DNA of 64,000 nucleotides. Source: Faecalibacter bovis. Its GTDB lineage: Bacteria > Bacteroidota > Bacteroidia > Flavobacteriales > Weeksellaceae. The position numbers and the translations under genes are program-made. Shown piece after piece: positions 26,775-35,357 of this stretch. Below the pieces are notes generated by a model. It was given only the letters and a program-made list of their open reading frames with translations. It searched no databases and was not told the DNA's origin. The stretch spans positions 40,001 to 104,000 of the forward strand of contig NZ_CP072842.1 of assembly GCF_017948305.1 (NCBI RefSeq). Direction: 5' to 3'. Within the stretch, counting starts at the first letter, position 1; every line of letters starts with the position of its first letter.

Positions 26775-28817
26775 TTATTTAAAATCAGCGTCAGAAACGT
26801 TTTTGTTTACTTCCACTTTATCCACTGTTACATTGACTTTTTGTGGACCAACTTCGTTTGATAAAATTGTTGGGAATTTTAATCCTTCAAATTCTTTGTA
26901 CGCATCAAAAGTTGTTACCATATTCATCTGTCCCATTGGTGTATCCTGAGTAATTTCAGACTTTGCTAATAATCCAGTTGCAACATCATAATAATCTGTA
27001 CGACGTAAATCTTTTACATAAACTTTTGTGTACTTTTTACCATTTTCAGTTACTTCACCTTGAATTTCGGCCGATTTATATCCTTCTGATAAAGGTAAAA
27101 ATAACGTGTTTGTGATTTTTAATTGAGGTAAACCATCTGTAACCTCAGCTTTGTTAGCACCTTGTTTAGCAAATGCCTTCTCTCCATCAAATGTTTGAAC
27201 AATTTCCATTCCCATGATTTTCATAACAACAGAAGTTTTGTTAGGAGTTTTTGCATAATTTACATATTCTCCTTTCATTCCTTGGATTTCGACAGCACCT
27301 GTTTGTTTTAAAGTAAAAATTTTAGCAACTTTTTCTTTTCCACCAACAGCAGCTATGTAAGCATCAGTAACTTGTTGAACCGTTTTATCTGATTTTTTAG
27401 CTGAAGGAGCTGGTTTAGCTGTCTTATTTCCATATTTATCGTAATATGTAACAGGGTAACCTAATGCTTCTAGTCCATCTCCAATTTGTTCAGCTTTTCC
27501 TGTAACAATAATTTTGGCTTGATCTGGACGGAAATATTTTTTAGAAACTCGTAAAACATCATCAACTGTAACCGCATTAATATTCTTAATATAATCTGAA
27601 TAGAACGACGGAGATAATTTATTTGTCTTAGTTGTTAATGCTTGATTAGCGATTGTTTGTGGACGCTCTAATGTTAAGATAAAGTTTCCTAAAAATTTCG
27701 CTTTAACATCTTCTAATTGTTTTGCATCAATTTTATCTGTTGTCATTGAACGAACTTCTTTCAATGTTTCTTTTACAGCTCCATCCGTCACATCATTACG
27801 TACAGTTGCGTTTGTTGTGAAAGTACCTACGTAACGTGAATCATTAACACCACCACGAGCACCGTAAGTCCAACCATTCGCTTCACGTAAATTCATGTTC
27901 AGTTTCGAATTGAAATCTCCTCCTAAAATAGATGAAGCTACCTGAACTGCGTAGTAATCTGGATCGTTTTTAGTTAAATTAACAGGATATCCTAATCCAA
28001 CTACAGATTGTACTGCATTTGGCATATCGATAATATCAACCTGTGTTTTCTTAACTTCTGCAACAGCTGGTAATGCAGTAATGTTTAAATCTCCAGCTTT
28101 CCAGTTTTTGAATAATTTTTTAGATAATTTTTTAACTTCTTTCGTCGTAATATCACCTACTACAATTAAATATGCATTATTTGGTTTGTAGTATTTATTA
28201 TAATATTCTTGAACGTCAGCTAAAGTAATTTTCTCAATTTGCTCTTGTGTATCGTATTCAGCAAACGGATGATTTTTACCGTAGATTAAAATATCACGAA
28301 CACGCGCAGCAGCAGATTCAACTGATTTTTCATCAGATTTTAAACCTTCAATATAACGTGCTTTTACAGCTTCAAATTCTGCTTCAGTAAAATTTGGATT
28401 TAAAGCTCCATCAGCCATAAAACCGAAAACTTCCGTGAAATATTTTTTTAATGAACTAGCAGAAGCTCCACTTTCCCATAATCTAACATTCGCACCTAAA
28501 AATTCAATACGCTCATTAAATTCTTCTTTAGAAATGTTTTTAGTTCCTGTACCTAACATTTCACTTAAAAGAGATTCTGTACCTTTTTTCGCTCCTAAAG
28601 CAAAAGGTGGATTATCGATAGTTAACGTTGCAGATACACGTGGTAATTTGTGATTTTCTACTACGATAACTGTTAATCCGTTCTCTAATTTAAATTCGTT
28701 TGGTTTTCCAATGTTAATTGTAGGTGCTGGACCTGGTTTTGGCATTGGAATAACTTGTTGTGCTTGTAACGAAATTGCAAAAAATGCAAAAGCAAGAGTT
28801 AATATTTTCGTTTTCAT
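26775..28817 (-). CDS. M16-family peptidase-like protein, non-catalytic partner, with C-terminal extension
   Basis: A 680-aa secreted protein with a signal peptide (about 1-19, ending LQAQ). Two M16 (insulinase/pitrilysin) domains span about 30-475. At the place of the zinc motif HxxEH it reads SLLSEML, so the metal ligands are missing. A C-terminal region (about 485-680) starting VTDAYIAAVGGKEKVAKI resembles the LolA/outer membrane lipoprotein-like fold added to many such subunits in this phylum. The R/Y pair typical of the second M16 subunit may be in the ANGWTYGARGG segment. It follows the catalytic partner by 25 bases, so the two should form a heterodimer. Confidence 0.9.
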   Translation of the reverse strand: MKTKILTLAFAFFAISLQAQQVIPMPKPGPAPTINIGKPNEFKLENGLTVIVVENHKLPRVSATLTIDNPPFALGAKKGTESLLSEMLGTGTKNISKEEFNERIEFLGANVRLWESGASASSLKKYFTEVFGFMADGALNPNFTEAEFEAVKARYIEGLKSDEKSVESAAARVRDILIYGKNHPFAEYDTQEQIEKITLADVQEYYNKYYKPNNAYLIVVGDITTKEVKKLSKKLFKNWKAGDLNITALPAVAEVKKTQVDIIDMPNAVQSVVGLGYPVNLTKNDPDYYAVQVASSILGGDFNSKLNMNLREANGWTYGARGGVNDSRYVGTFTTNATVRNDVTDGAVKETLKEVRSMTTDKIDAKQLEDVKAKFLGNFILTLERPQTIANQALTTKTNKLSPSFYSDYIKNINAVTVDDVLRVSKKYFRPDQAKIIVTGKAEQIGDGLEALGYPVTYYDKYGNKTAKPAPSAKKSDKTVQQVTDAYIAAVGGKEKVAKIFTLKQTGAVEIQGMKGEYVNYAKTPNKTSVVMKIMGMEIVQTFDGEKAFAKQGANKAEVTDGLPQLKITNTLFLPLSEGYKSAEIQGEVTENGKKYTKVYVKDLRRTDYYDVATGLLAKSEITQDTPMGQMNMVTTFDAYKEFEGLKFPTILSNEVGPQKVNVTVDKVEVNKNVSDADFK

Positions 28818-28842
28818 AATTCTAAATTCAGGGATTTAATAC

Positions 28843-30165
28843 TTATTTCGATTCTTTTGCAGATTCTGGTAAGTAGTTAATAATAATTCTTTGGTGTTTG
28901 TTTAAATACTTGTTAGCAACATTTTTAATGTCTTCACGTGTGATTGAACGATAGATGTCTAATTCTTCATTCACTAAATTTGTATTTCCACCTAACATAT
29001 ATGCATCAGCCAAAGCATGTGCAATATTTTGAACTCCTGATTTAGAAGCCACGAAATTATTTTCAATTCCGTTTAAGATTTTTTGGTAATCAGATTCTGA
29101 AATTAATTCTTTTTGAACCTTTTCAATATCTTCTTGTAAATCTTTTTCTAATTTTTCAAATGGTACGTCACCTTGTGGTAAAATTCCGATTGTGTAGATT
29201 CCGTAATCTTCCATTCCGCGGTTGAACGCAAAAATTTGTAAAGCTTCCTTACGCTCATCTACATATTTTTTATATAAAATAGAACTTTTACCACCTGATA
29301 AATAATCTGATAACATGCTTAATGCGTAAGCATCTTTAGATTTATTTCCTGGTGTACGGTAATTAACTGCAAATAAAGGAATTTGGATATTTGCGTCATA
29401 TTCTGTTGCGCGAACTTCAGTTTTTTGTTCAGCTTCTTTAGGAAAAGACTTTACAACATCATTTCCACGTGGAATTTTAGCGAAATATTTCTCTATCATT
29501 CCTTTTGCTTCTTCTTTTCTAAAATCTCCAGCAACAACTAATACCGCATTGTTTGGTACATAATATTTTTTGCTAAAGTGTTGAAAATCTTCTAAAGTTG
29601 CACTACTTAAATCTTCAAAAGATCCGATTACAGACCATTTATATGGATGATTTTTGAATACGTGAGGGTTTACTGCTTCTCCGTAAGAGAATTTTCCATA
29701 AGGTTGATTATCTAAACGAGAACGTTTTTCTTCTTTAACAACCTCTTTTTGTGTATCAACACCAATTTGATTGATAATTGGTTGATATAAACGATCAGAT
29801 TCCATCCATAAACCTAATTCTAAGTTATTCGATGGGAAAGTTTCGTAATAATATGTTCTATCAGTAGTTGTGTTCGCATTATTTGAACCTCCGTGTGATG
29901 AAACAATCTTGAACCACTCTCCTCTTTGGATGTTTGTTGTTCCTTCGAATAATAAATGTTCAAAAAAGTGTGCAAATCCTGTTTTTCCAACTTGCTCATC
30001 TTTTGATCCTACGTGGTACATAACACCAGTTGTAACAACAGGAGCAGAATTATCTTGATGTAAAATAACATGTAATCCATTCGGAAGTTTATATTCTTCG
30101 AATTCTATTTTTTGTCCAAATACCAGTCCTCCGGTAAATAGTAAAGACAGAAGTAATTTTTTCAT
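28843..30165 (-). CDS. M16-family zinc peptidase, catalytic partner
   Basis: A 440-aa protein with signal peptide (about 1-17, ending VFG) and the zinc motif HFFEH in GKTGFAHFFEHLLFEGT (about 63-79), plus the third ligand region of KEVVKEEKRSRLDNQ (about 130-150). M16B enzymes degrade peptides within a closed chamber built by a catalytic and a non-catalytic half. It is first in a two-gene operon with the dead partner at 26775-28817. Both have signal peptides, so the complex is periplasmic or outer membrane associated. Confidence 0.94.
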   Translation of the reverse strand: MKKLLLSLLFTGGLVFGQKIEFEEYKLPNGLHVILHQDNSAPVVTTGVMYHVGSKDEQVGKTGFAHFFEHLLFEGTTNIQRGEWFKIVSSHGGSNNANTTTDRTYYYETFPSNNLELGLWMESDRLYQPIINQIGVDTQKEVVKEEKRSRLDNQPYGKFSYGEAVNPHVFKNHPYKWSVIGSFEDLSSATLEDFQHFSKKYYVPNNAVLVVAGDFRKEEAKGMIEKYFAKIPRGNDVVKSFPKEAEQKTEVRATEYDANIQIPLFAVNYRTPGNKSKDAYALSMLSDYLSGGKSSILYKKYVDERKEALQIFAFNRGMEDYGIYTIGILPQGDVPFEKLEKDLQEDIEKVQKELISESDYQKILNGIENNFVASKSGVQNIAHALADAYMLGGNTNLVNEELDIYRSITREDIKNVANKYLNKHQRIIINYLPESAKESK

Positions 30166-30416
30166 TGAGCGTTTATATTTTAGTATCTTGTAATGTTAGA
30201 CGTTAAAAAGTCTAATTTGTTACACCAAGATATAAATATTTTTAGCAAAAAAAACTATTCTCTATAATTCCTACTATACTTATAGAGCATATTTTCAATA
30301 AAATACGACTTTTTTATAATAAAATTAATTCATCTAAAAAGAATAAATAAAGATAGATTTGTAACTGACTATTCAATATAATAGTGTAATTATTAACTAA
30401 AACTTTAAAATTACTA
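30166..30416. other. Divergent promoter region, M16 pair and tauE-like gene
   Basis: AT-rich non-coding DNA. A small hairpin (TTAGAC 30196-30201 with GTCTAA 30210-30215) lies in the presumed leader of the M16 operon, and a near-consensus -7 box (TATCTTGG, complement of 30225-30232) is nearby. Nothing coding was found. Confidence 0.5.
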
Positions 30417-30436
30417 TTTGTAACAAAAGTTACTGT
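30417..30436. promoter_or_regulatory. Crp/Fnr-type palindrome upstream of tauE-like gene
   Basis: The core GTAAC-AAAA-GTTAC (30420-30433) is a perfect 5-4-5 palindrome. Its centre lies 30.5 bases upstream of AATTTTACA (30457), the likely -7 region. The spacing puts the site near -41.5, as in class II Crp/Fnr activation. A partner site with the same geometry precedes the gene at 31987. Confidence 0.6.
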
Positions 30437-30478
30437 TTGATTAAATTCAAATTGAGAATTTTACAATAAATATTAGAA

Positions 30479-31282
30479 ATGCAGTGGATTGAAATTTTCG
30501 GATATATTGGCGCTTTTTTTATTGGCTTAATTATGGGCGTACTTGGTGGCGGTGGCTCAATATTGGCCGTTCCCATATTGGCTTATATTTTTCATTTTGA
30601 TGAAAAAATAGCAACTGCATATTCTTTATTTATTGTTGGCTCAACTGGATTAATCGGTGGTTTTAAACAAGCTACAAATAAAATGGTTGATTGGAAGGCC
30701 GTATTAAATTTTGGTCTACCTGCGGTTATAGGAATTACAGTCACAAGAGCTTTTGTTGTTCCGGCACTTCCCGATATTCTCTTCAATATAAATACATTTG
30801 AATTTACCAGACGAATGGGCATGTTTGGTCTTTTTGCAGCGTTAATGATTTTAGCGGCAATATCTATGTTGTCTGACAAAAAAGAAAAAAAACGTTCAAA
30901 TGATTTAGGAAATTTCCATCCATTAATATTATCAGAAGGATTTTTTATCGGTGCTTTAACTGGATTAGTTGGAGCTGGTGGAGGATTTTTAATCGTTCCA
31001 GCATTAATGGTTATAGCACAATTAGACATGAAGAAAGCTTCGGCAACCTCCTTAGTCATCATTGCTATAAATTCTTTAACAGGATTTTTCCTTGGCGACG
31101 CAACAAAAACGGACATCAACTGGAATTTTTTAGGTGTATTTGTTGCTATTGCTATGATTGGAATTATCGTCGGAACGTATATCAATCGATATTTACCTGT
31201 TAAATTATTAAAGAGAATATTCGCTTATTTTATTATAGCTATGGCTATATTTATTTTTATTGAAGAATTTATAATTGGATAA
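30479..31282 (+). CDS. TauE/SafE-family sulfite or anion exporter
   Basis: A 267-aa inner membrane protein with about seven to eight membrane segments and the two family repeats GVLGGGGSILAVPIL (about 20-34) and GLVGAGGGFLIVPALM (about 161-176). TauE/SafE proteins move sulfite, sulfoacetate or other anions out of the cell. It is first in a cluster with a methyltransferase (two bases apart) and a persulfide-type metallo-hydrolase, and it has a Crp/Fnr-type site before it. The sulfur role is inferred from this context. Confidence 0.9.
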   Translation: MQWIEIFGYIGAFFIGLIMGVLGGGGSILAVPILAYIFHFDEKIATAYSLFIVGSTGLIGGFKQATNKMVDWKAVLNFGLPAVIGITVTRAFVVPALPDILFNINTFEFTRRMGMFGLFAALMILAAISMLSDKKEKKRSNDLGNFHPLILSEGFFIGALTGLVGAGGGFLIVPALMVIAQLDMKKASATSLVIIAINSLTGFFLGDATKTDINWNFLGVFVAIAMIGIIVGTYINRYLPVKLLKRIFAYFIIAMAIFIFIEEFIIG

Positions 31283-31284
31283 TT

Positions 31285-31869
31285 ATGTGTCTTAATGCTT
31301 CATTTTGGAATGATAAATATGAAACCAATCAAATAGGTTGGGATTTAAAAGGTCCATCAACTCCGTTGGAAAAATACATTGATCAATTAGATGATAAAAA
31401 TATCAAAATTTTGATACCTGGTTGTGGTAACGCTTATGAAGCTGAATATCTTCTAAAAAAAGGTTTTACCAACATTACTTTAATCGATATTTCTGATGTC
31501 TTAGTGAAAGATTTACAAGAAAAATTTAAAAACAATCCAGAAATTAAAATTTATAATCAAGATTTTTTTACCTACAATGATTCATTTGACTTAGTATTGG
31601 AACAAACATTTTTTTGTGCGTTAGATCCATCGTTAAGGCCTGATTACGTTTTAAAAATGAAAGAAATTGTAAAACCTACAGGAAAATTAGTCGGCGTATT
31701 ATTTAATAAGATATTTGGTAATCCATTTCCACCATTCGGAGGCACGAAGGAAGAATATATTACCTTATTTTCAGATCAATTTGAAATCAAAGTTTTAGAT
31801 GATTGTTATAATTCTATCAAACCACGATTAGGATCTGAACTTTTTATTCATTTCAAACCTAAGTTATAA
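31285..31869 (+). CDS. SAM-dependent methyltransferase, thiopurine S-methyltransferase type
   Basis: A 194-aa cytosolic methyltransferase. It has the TPMT-family start FWNDKYETNQIGWDL (about 6-20), the SAM-binding motif ILIPGCGNAYEAEYL (about 43-57), and LVLEQTFFCALDPSLRPDYV typical of the family. Such enzymes methylate thiols or chalcogens. The ATG follows the exporter stop after two bases, so they are translationally linked. In this sulfur cluster a thiol or sulfide substrate is plausible but unproven. Confidence 0.88.
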   Translation: MCLNASFWNDKYETNQIGWDLKGPSTPLEKYIDQLDDKNIKILIPGCGNAYEAEYLLKKGFTNITLIDISDVLVKDLQEKFKNNPEIKIYNQDFFTYNDSFDLVLEQTFFCALDPSLRPDYVLKMKEIVKPTGKLVGVLFNKIFGNPFPPFGGTKEEYITLFSDQFEIKVLDDCYNSIKPRLGSELFIHFKPKL

Positions 31870-31919
31870 CTATTTTATTTTCAATTAAAATAAGGTTTTT
31901 ATATCTCACTATAAATGCT

Positions 31920-31939
31920 TTTGTAACATAACTTACAAA
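31920..31939. promoter_or_regulatory. Crp/Fnr-type palindrome upstream of persulfide metallo-hydrolase
   Basis: TTTGTAAC-ATAA-CTTACAAA has 7 of 8 arm positions matching. Its centre is 30.5 bases upstream of AATTTTACA (31960), where TAATTTTA (31959-31966) is the near-consensus -7 box. The geometry is the same as at 30417-30436. Although the tauE gene is upstream on the same strand, this gene therefore has its own regulated promoter. Confidence 0.6.
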
Positions 31940-31986
31940 TCACTAATAATTAAATTCGTAATTTTACACTTATAAAATAAATAAAG

Positions 31987-33426
31987 ATGAAAGTTGAACA
32001 AATATATACTGGATGTTTAGCTCAAGGAGCATATTATATAGAAAGTAACGGAGAAGTTGCTATTATAGATCCCCTGAGAGAAACCCAATCTTATGTTGAT
32101 CAAGCAGAAAAAAACGGTGCAAAAATTAAATATATTTTTGAAACACATTTTCATGCAGATTTCGTTTCTGGTCACATCGATTTAGCTCAAAAAACGGGTG
32201 CAACTATCGTATATGGTCCAACAGCAACACCTGCTTTCGATGCGCATATTGCTACTGATGGTGAAGTTTTTCAGTTAGGAAATATTACAATTACTGCAAT
32301 CCATACGCCTGGACATACAATGGAATCTACAACCTATTTATTGAAAGATGAAAATGGTGTAGACAAAATGATTTTTACCGGAGATACTTTATTTATTGGT
32401 GATGTTGGTCGTCCAGATTTAGCACAAAAATTAGATTCAGAATTAACGCAAGAAATATTAGCTGGCTATTTATTTGATTCTTTACGCAATAAAATTATGC
32501 CTCTTGCAGACGATGTAATCGTTTATCCTGCGCATGGAGCTGGATCGGCTTGTGGTAAAAATATGAGTAAAGAAACTTTTGATACCTTAGGACATCAAAA
32601 AGAAGTAAATTATGCATTAAATCCAAACATGACAAAAGAAGAATTCATTAAAGAATTAACTTCAGGATTAATGCCTCCTCCATTCTATTTCCCAGAAAAC
32701 GTAATGTTAAACAAAAGTGGATACGAATCTTTAGATGTTGTAAAAGCAAGAGGTTCTCGTGCTTTATCTCCAAATGAATTTGTTCAGGTTGCTGAAGAAA
32801 CTGGAGCATTAATTTTAGATGTTCGTGATCCTCAAACATTCGCATCTGGATTTATTCCAGGATCAATCAGTATTGGTATCAAAGGACAATTTGCTCCTTG
32901 GGTTGGAACTTTAATTACAGATATTAAACAACCAATTTTAATCGTTGCTGAAGAAGGTGTAGAACAAGAAGCTATAACTCGTTTAGCTCGTGTTGGATAC
33001 GACAATACCATCGGATATTTACAAGGTGGTTTTGAAGCTTGGGTTGAAGCTAAAAAAGATTTTGATGAAATTGTATCTGTTTCTCCAGAAGAATTTGTTG
33101 AATTAGTTGACGAAACTGAATTAAAAGTTTTAGACGTTCGTAAACCAGGAGAATTTGCTGCAGGTCATGTTGAAGGTGCAATTACTGCTCCATTAGATTT
33201 CATCAACGAATCAATGAAATTAATTGATCCAGAAGAAACATATTTAGTTCATTGTGCTGGTGGATACCGTTCAATGATATTTGCTTCGATTTTACGTGCT
33301 CGTGGTTACGAAAACTTAATTGATGTAGCAGGTGGTTTTGGAAAAATAAAAGATGTTGAAGGGGTAAAATTAGTTGAAGGAACAACAGCTTGTTCGGCTC
33401 AATCAAATTCTTGTTCTTCTAAATAA
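31987..33426 (+). CDS. Metallo-hydrolase with two rhodanese domains (persulfide dioxygenase-like)
   Basis: A 479-aa cytosolic protein. Residues 1-240 form a metallo-beta-lactamase domain with THFHADF (53-59), a second His in HTPGH and the acid in FTGDTLF, as in persulfide dioxygenases. Two rhodanese domains follow (about 255-355 and 370-465). The first lacks the catalytic cysteine (the loop reads VAEEGVEQE). The second retains it (VHCAGGYRS). The C-terminus is cysteine-rich (CSAQSNSCSSK). These proteins oxidise glutathione or other persulfides to sulfite, which the upstream TauE-like exporter could remove. It ends at a strong terminator. Confidence 0.93.
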   Translation: MKVEQIYTGCLAQGAYYIESNGEVAIIDPLRETQSYVDQAEKNGAKIKYIFETHFHADFVSGHIDLAQKTGATIVYGPTATPAFDAHIATDGEVFQLGNITITAIHTPGHTMESTTYLLKDENGVDKMIFTGDTLFIGDVGRPDLAQKLDSELTQEILAGYLFDSLRNKIMPLADDVIVYPAHGAGSACGKNMSKETFDTLGHQKEVNYALNPNMTKEEFIKELTSGLMPPPFYFPENVMLNKSGYESLDVVKARGSRALSPNEFVQVAEETGALILDVRDPQTFASGFIPGSISIGIKGQFAPWVGTLITDIKQPILIVAEEGVEQEAITRLARVGYDNTIGYLQGGFEAWVEAKKDFDEIVSVSPEEFVELVDETELKVLDVRKPGEFAAGHVEGAITAPLDFINESMKLIDPEETYLVHCAGGYRSMIFASILRARGYENLIDVAGGFGKIKDVEGVKLVEGTTACSAQSNSCSSK

Positions 33427-33452
33427 GAAATTATAAAATTCTAAATAATATA

Positions 33453-33485
33453 AAAGCATCTTGAAAAATCAAGATGCTTTTTTTA
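33453..33485 (+). terminator. Terminator of the sulfur cluster
   Basis: AAAGCATCTTGA (33453-33464) pairs with TCAAGATGCTTT (33469-33480), followed by a T-run. Confidence 0.9.
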
Positions 33486-33533
33486 TGAATTAATGTTGAT
33501 GAAATTTTTAAATTTTATAGAATGTAAACATTT

Positions 33534-34775
33534 CTAATTTGAGTTGTTTTTATTCTTTTGTTCAATCCAAAGCGACATATATTTTGTACTTTGATTGCTA
33601 TGATGTTGTAAAATTTGTCCGTAAAAATTTTGTTGTCTGTGCGTATCTAAATTCTCTTGGATATCCTTTATATATTCCCAAAATTGATTCTTGATTTCTT
33701 CATCTCCATAATTAGTATTCAAAATCTTAACACCATTATGTTGAGCCGATTTCCAAAGTTCTTTATTTTGATATAAATTGATTGCTTTATTAGCAAAATC
33801 TTCGTCAGAAAAAGTAATAAATCCATTCCAATCTAATCCGTTTTGCATTGCTTCTGCTCCAACTTTTGTTGTCACATTTGGTGTTCCCGTTTGCATAGCA
33901 TCTATAAATTTCCCTTTAACTCCAGCACCAAACTGAATTGGAGCTAACAAGACTTTATAACCAGCCATCGTTTGTTGGGCATCTTCGGCACGACCTTTAA
34001 TAAAAAATCGTTCTTTCGAATTATGTAACTGATTTACTTTTTGCGATGCATACGCACCATAAATATGAAGTTCGGCTTTGGGTAAAGCTTTCTTAATTAA
34101 CGGCCAAATTCTGTTTTTTAGAACTTGTACACAATTCCAATTTGGTTCATGAATAAAATTACCAATAAACATAAAATGCTCTCGATCCTCGAAAGAGTTC
34201 CATGATGAAATTTTAGCTGAAGAAATTTCATTTTCTATAAATGGTAAATAATACAATAAGCTAGGATTGATGTTGAATTGATTAATCAATAAATCTTTTT
34301 CTTCTGAAGAAATTAATAACGTAATATCCGAACGTAAAATAGATGCAATTTCACGCTTTGCATGATCTGTGTATAAAAGTTGATTAGAAAATTCAACGCC
34401 TTTTTTTACAGCTTCTTGTCTTGCATAACGTAAAAAATGTAAATCTTCCGTATCTAAAATCTTTATAGCCTGTGGACATTCTATTGAAACTCGCCAACCG
34501 TATTGTTCCTCGACCATATAACGATCAAACATTACATAATCGGGATTTAAATCTTTTACAAATGCATTAAAACTTTCGTTGTTTAATTGAATTTCAACTT
34601 CTTTTACATTTTTAGATTGAAGTGGATAACTGAAGTCCGATTTTGTAGCTGCGCAAGCAAAAGTTATTTCGTAATTTTTTGATTGAAACAAATCAATCAA
34701 TTGTAACATTCTTGTTCCTGCGGCAGACGATGTTGGTTCAGGCCAAACTAATCCTATTATCAGCATTTTCTTCAT
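33534..34775 (-). CDS. Glycosyltransferase family 4-like protein
   Basis: A 413-aa cytosolic protein with the GT-B fold: an N-terminal domain beginning MKKMLIIGLVWPEPTSSAAGTR (loop for acceptor) and a C-terminal nucleotide-sugar domain (about 215-370) with HFMFIGNFIHEPNWNCV, ELHIYGAYAS and the phosphate-binding segment in APIQFGAGVKGKFIDAMQTGTPNVTT. The acceptor is not identifiable. It stands alone, divergent from the gene at 34876. An exact -7 box (TAATTTTG) lies four bases upstream of the first ATG. Confidence 0.88.
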   Translation of the reverse strand: MKKMLIIGLVWPEPTSSAAGTRMLQLIDLFQSKNYEITFACAATKSDFSYPLQSKNVKEVEIQLNNESFNAFVKDLNPDYVMFDRYMVEEQYGWRVSIECPQAIKILDTEDLHFLRYARQEAVKKGVEFSNQLLYTDHAKREIASILRSDITLLISSEEKDLLINQFNINPSLLYYLPFIENEISSAKISSWNSFEDREHFMFIGNFIHEPNWNCVQVLKNRIWPLIKKALPKAELHIYGAYASQKVNQLHNSKERFFIKGRAEDAQQTMAGYKVLLAPIQFGAGVKGKFIDAMQTGTPNVTTKVGAEAMQNGLDWNGFITFSDEDFANKAINLYQNKELWKSAQHNGVKILNTNYGDEEIKNQFWEYIKDIQENLDTHRQQNFYGQILQHHSNQSTKYMSLWIEQKNKNNSN

Positions 34776-34779
34776 GCTA

Positions 34780-34787
34780 CAAAATTA
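34780..34787 (-). promoter_or_regulatory. -7 promoter box abutting the glycosyltransferase start
   Basis: The minus strand reads TAATTTTG, exact TAnnTTTG, ending four bases before the ATG. Either the message is leaderless or translation starts at the in-frame ATG three codons on (34766). Confidence 0.55.
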
Positions 34788-34849
34788 AACTTTCTCTGTC
34801 TTTATTCAGAATATTAATTAATGTAGATAGCTTATCGTCTATTTTAATG

Positions 34850-34857
34850 TAATTTTG
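34850..34857 (+). promoter_or_regulatory. -7 promoter box before the gene at 34876
   Basis: TAATTTTG is an exact TAnnTTTG box 19 bases upstream of the ATG. Confidence 0.6.
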
Positions 34858-34875
34858 TAGCCTAAAATTATATCA

Positions 34876-35277
34876 ATGTCTTATCAAACTGAATTTGAAG
34901 AGTTCTACGAACAAGTAAAATCAAGTATCCAAAGCGGAACTTTTGCTAAACTTACAATGGCCAAAACAATTGGTGATACTGATTTAAAAAACATTTTTGT
35001 TCGCTTACGTCTTTTAGAAGATAATTCGTACGATTTTGCTTTTACGTTCCGTTATAAAACTGAAGAAGTTGAACGTTTTCATAGTATCGAACAGACATTT
35101 TTGATTTTAAGTTCATACATCAGAAATCCATTTCAAAGTGCTTTATTGTTTACAACTGAAAAAGATTTAGTTTTTAAAGTAAATAAAAAAGGTGCTGGAA
35201 GTTTAACTGAACAATTACCAACTTTTAAACACGCTTCTGACGTCATGTTAGAAATGGTTGAGAAAAAAATTGTTTAA
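34876..35277 (+). CDS. Conserved hypothetical protein, methyltransferase-associated domain
   Basis: A 133-aa soluble protein without signal peptide. Its middle (NIFVRLRLLEDNSYDFAFTFRYKTEEVERF) and FQSALLFTTEKDLVF resemble, from memory, the N-terminal domain of larger Bacteroidota class I methyltransferases. No SAM-binding motif is present here and the downstream DNA does not continue the frame. It may be a stand-alone form of that domain. I do not assign a function. Confidence 0.7.
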   Translation: MSYQTEFEEFYEQVKSSIQSGTFAKLTMAKTIGDTDLKNIFVRLRLLEDNSYDFAFTFRYKTEEVERFHSIEQTFLILSSYIRNPFQSALLFTTEKDLVFKVNKKGAGSLTEQLPTFKHASDVMLEMVEKKIV

Positions 35278-35357
35278 ATCAATTCATCGTATTTCGTTTA
35301 TCTAAATATTTTAAAGTAATAATAATTAGTATATCTTTAAAATCACAAAACTGAAAC

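Noticed and set aside
30592-31185. A 197-codon frame antisense to the TauE-like gene
   Set aside because: It lies wholly within a well-supported gene on the other strand, and its composition reflects the antisense of hydrophobic codons.
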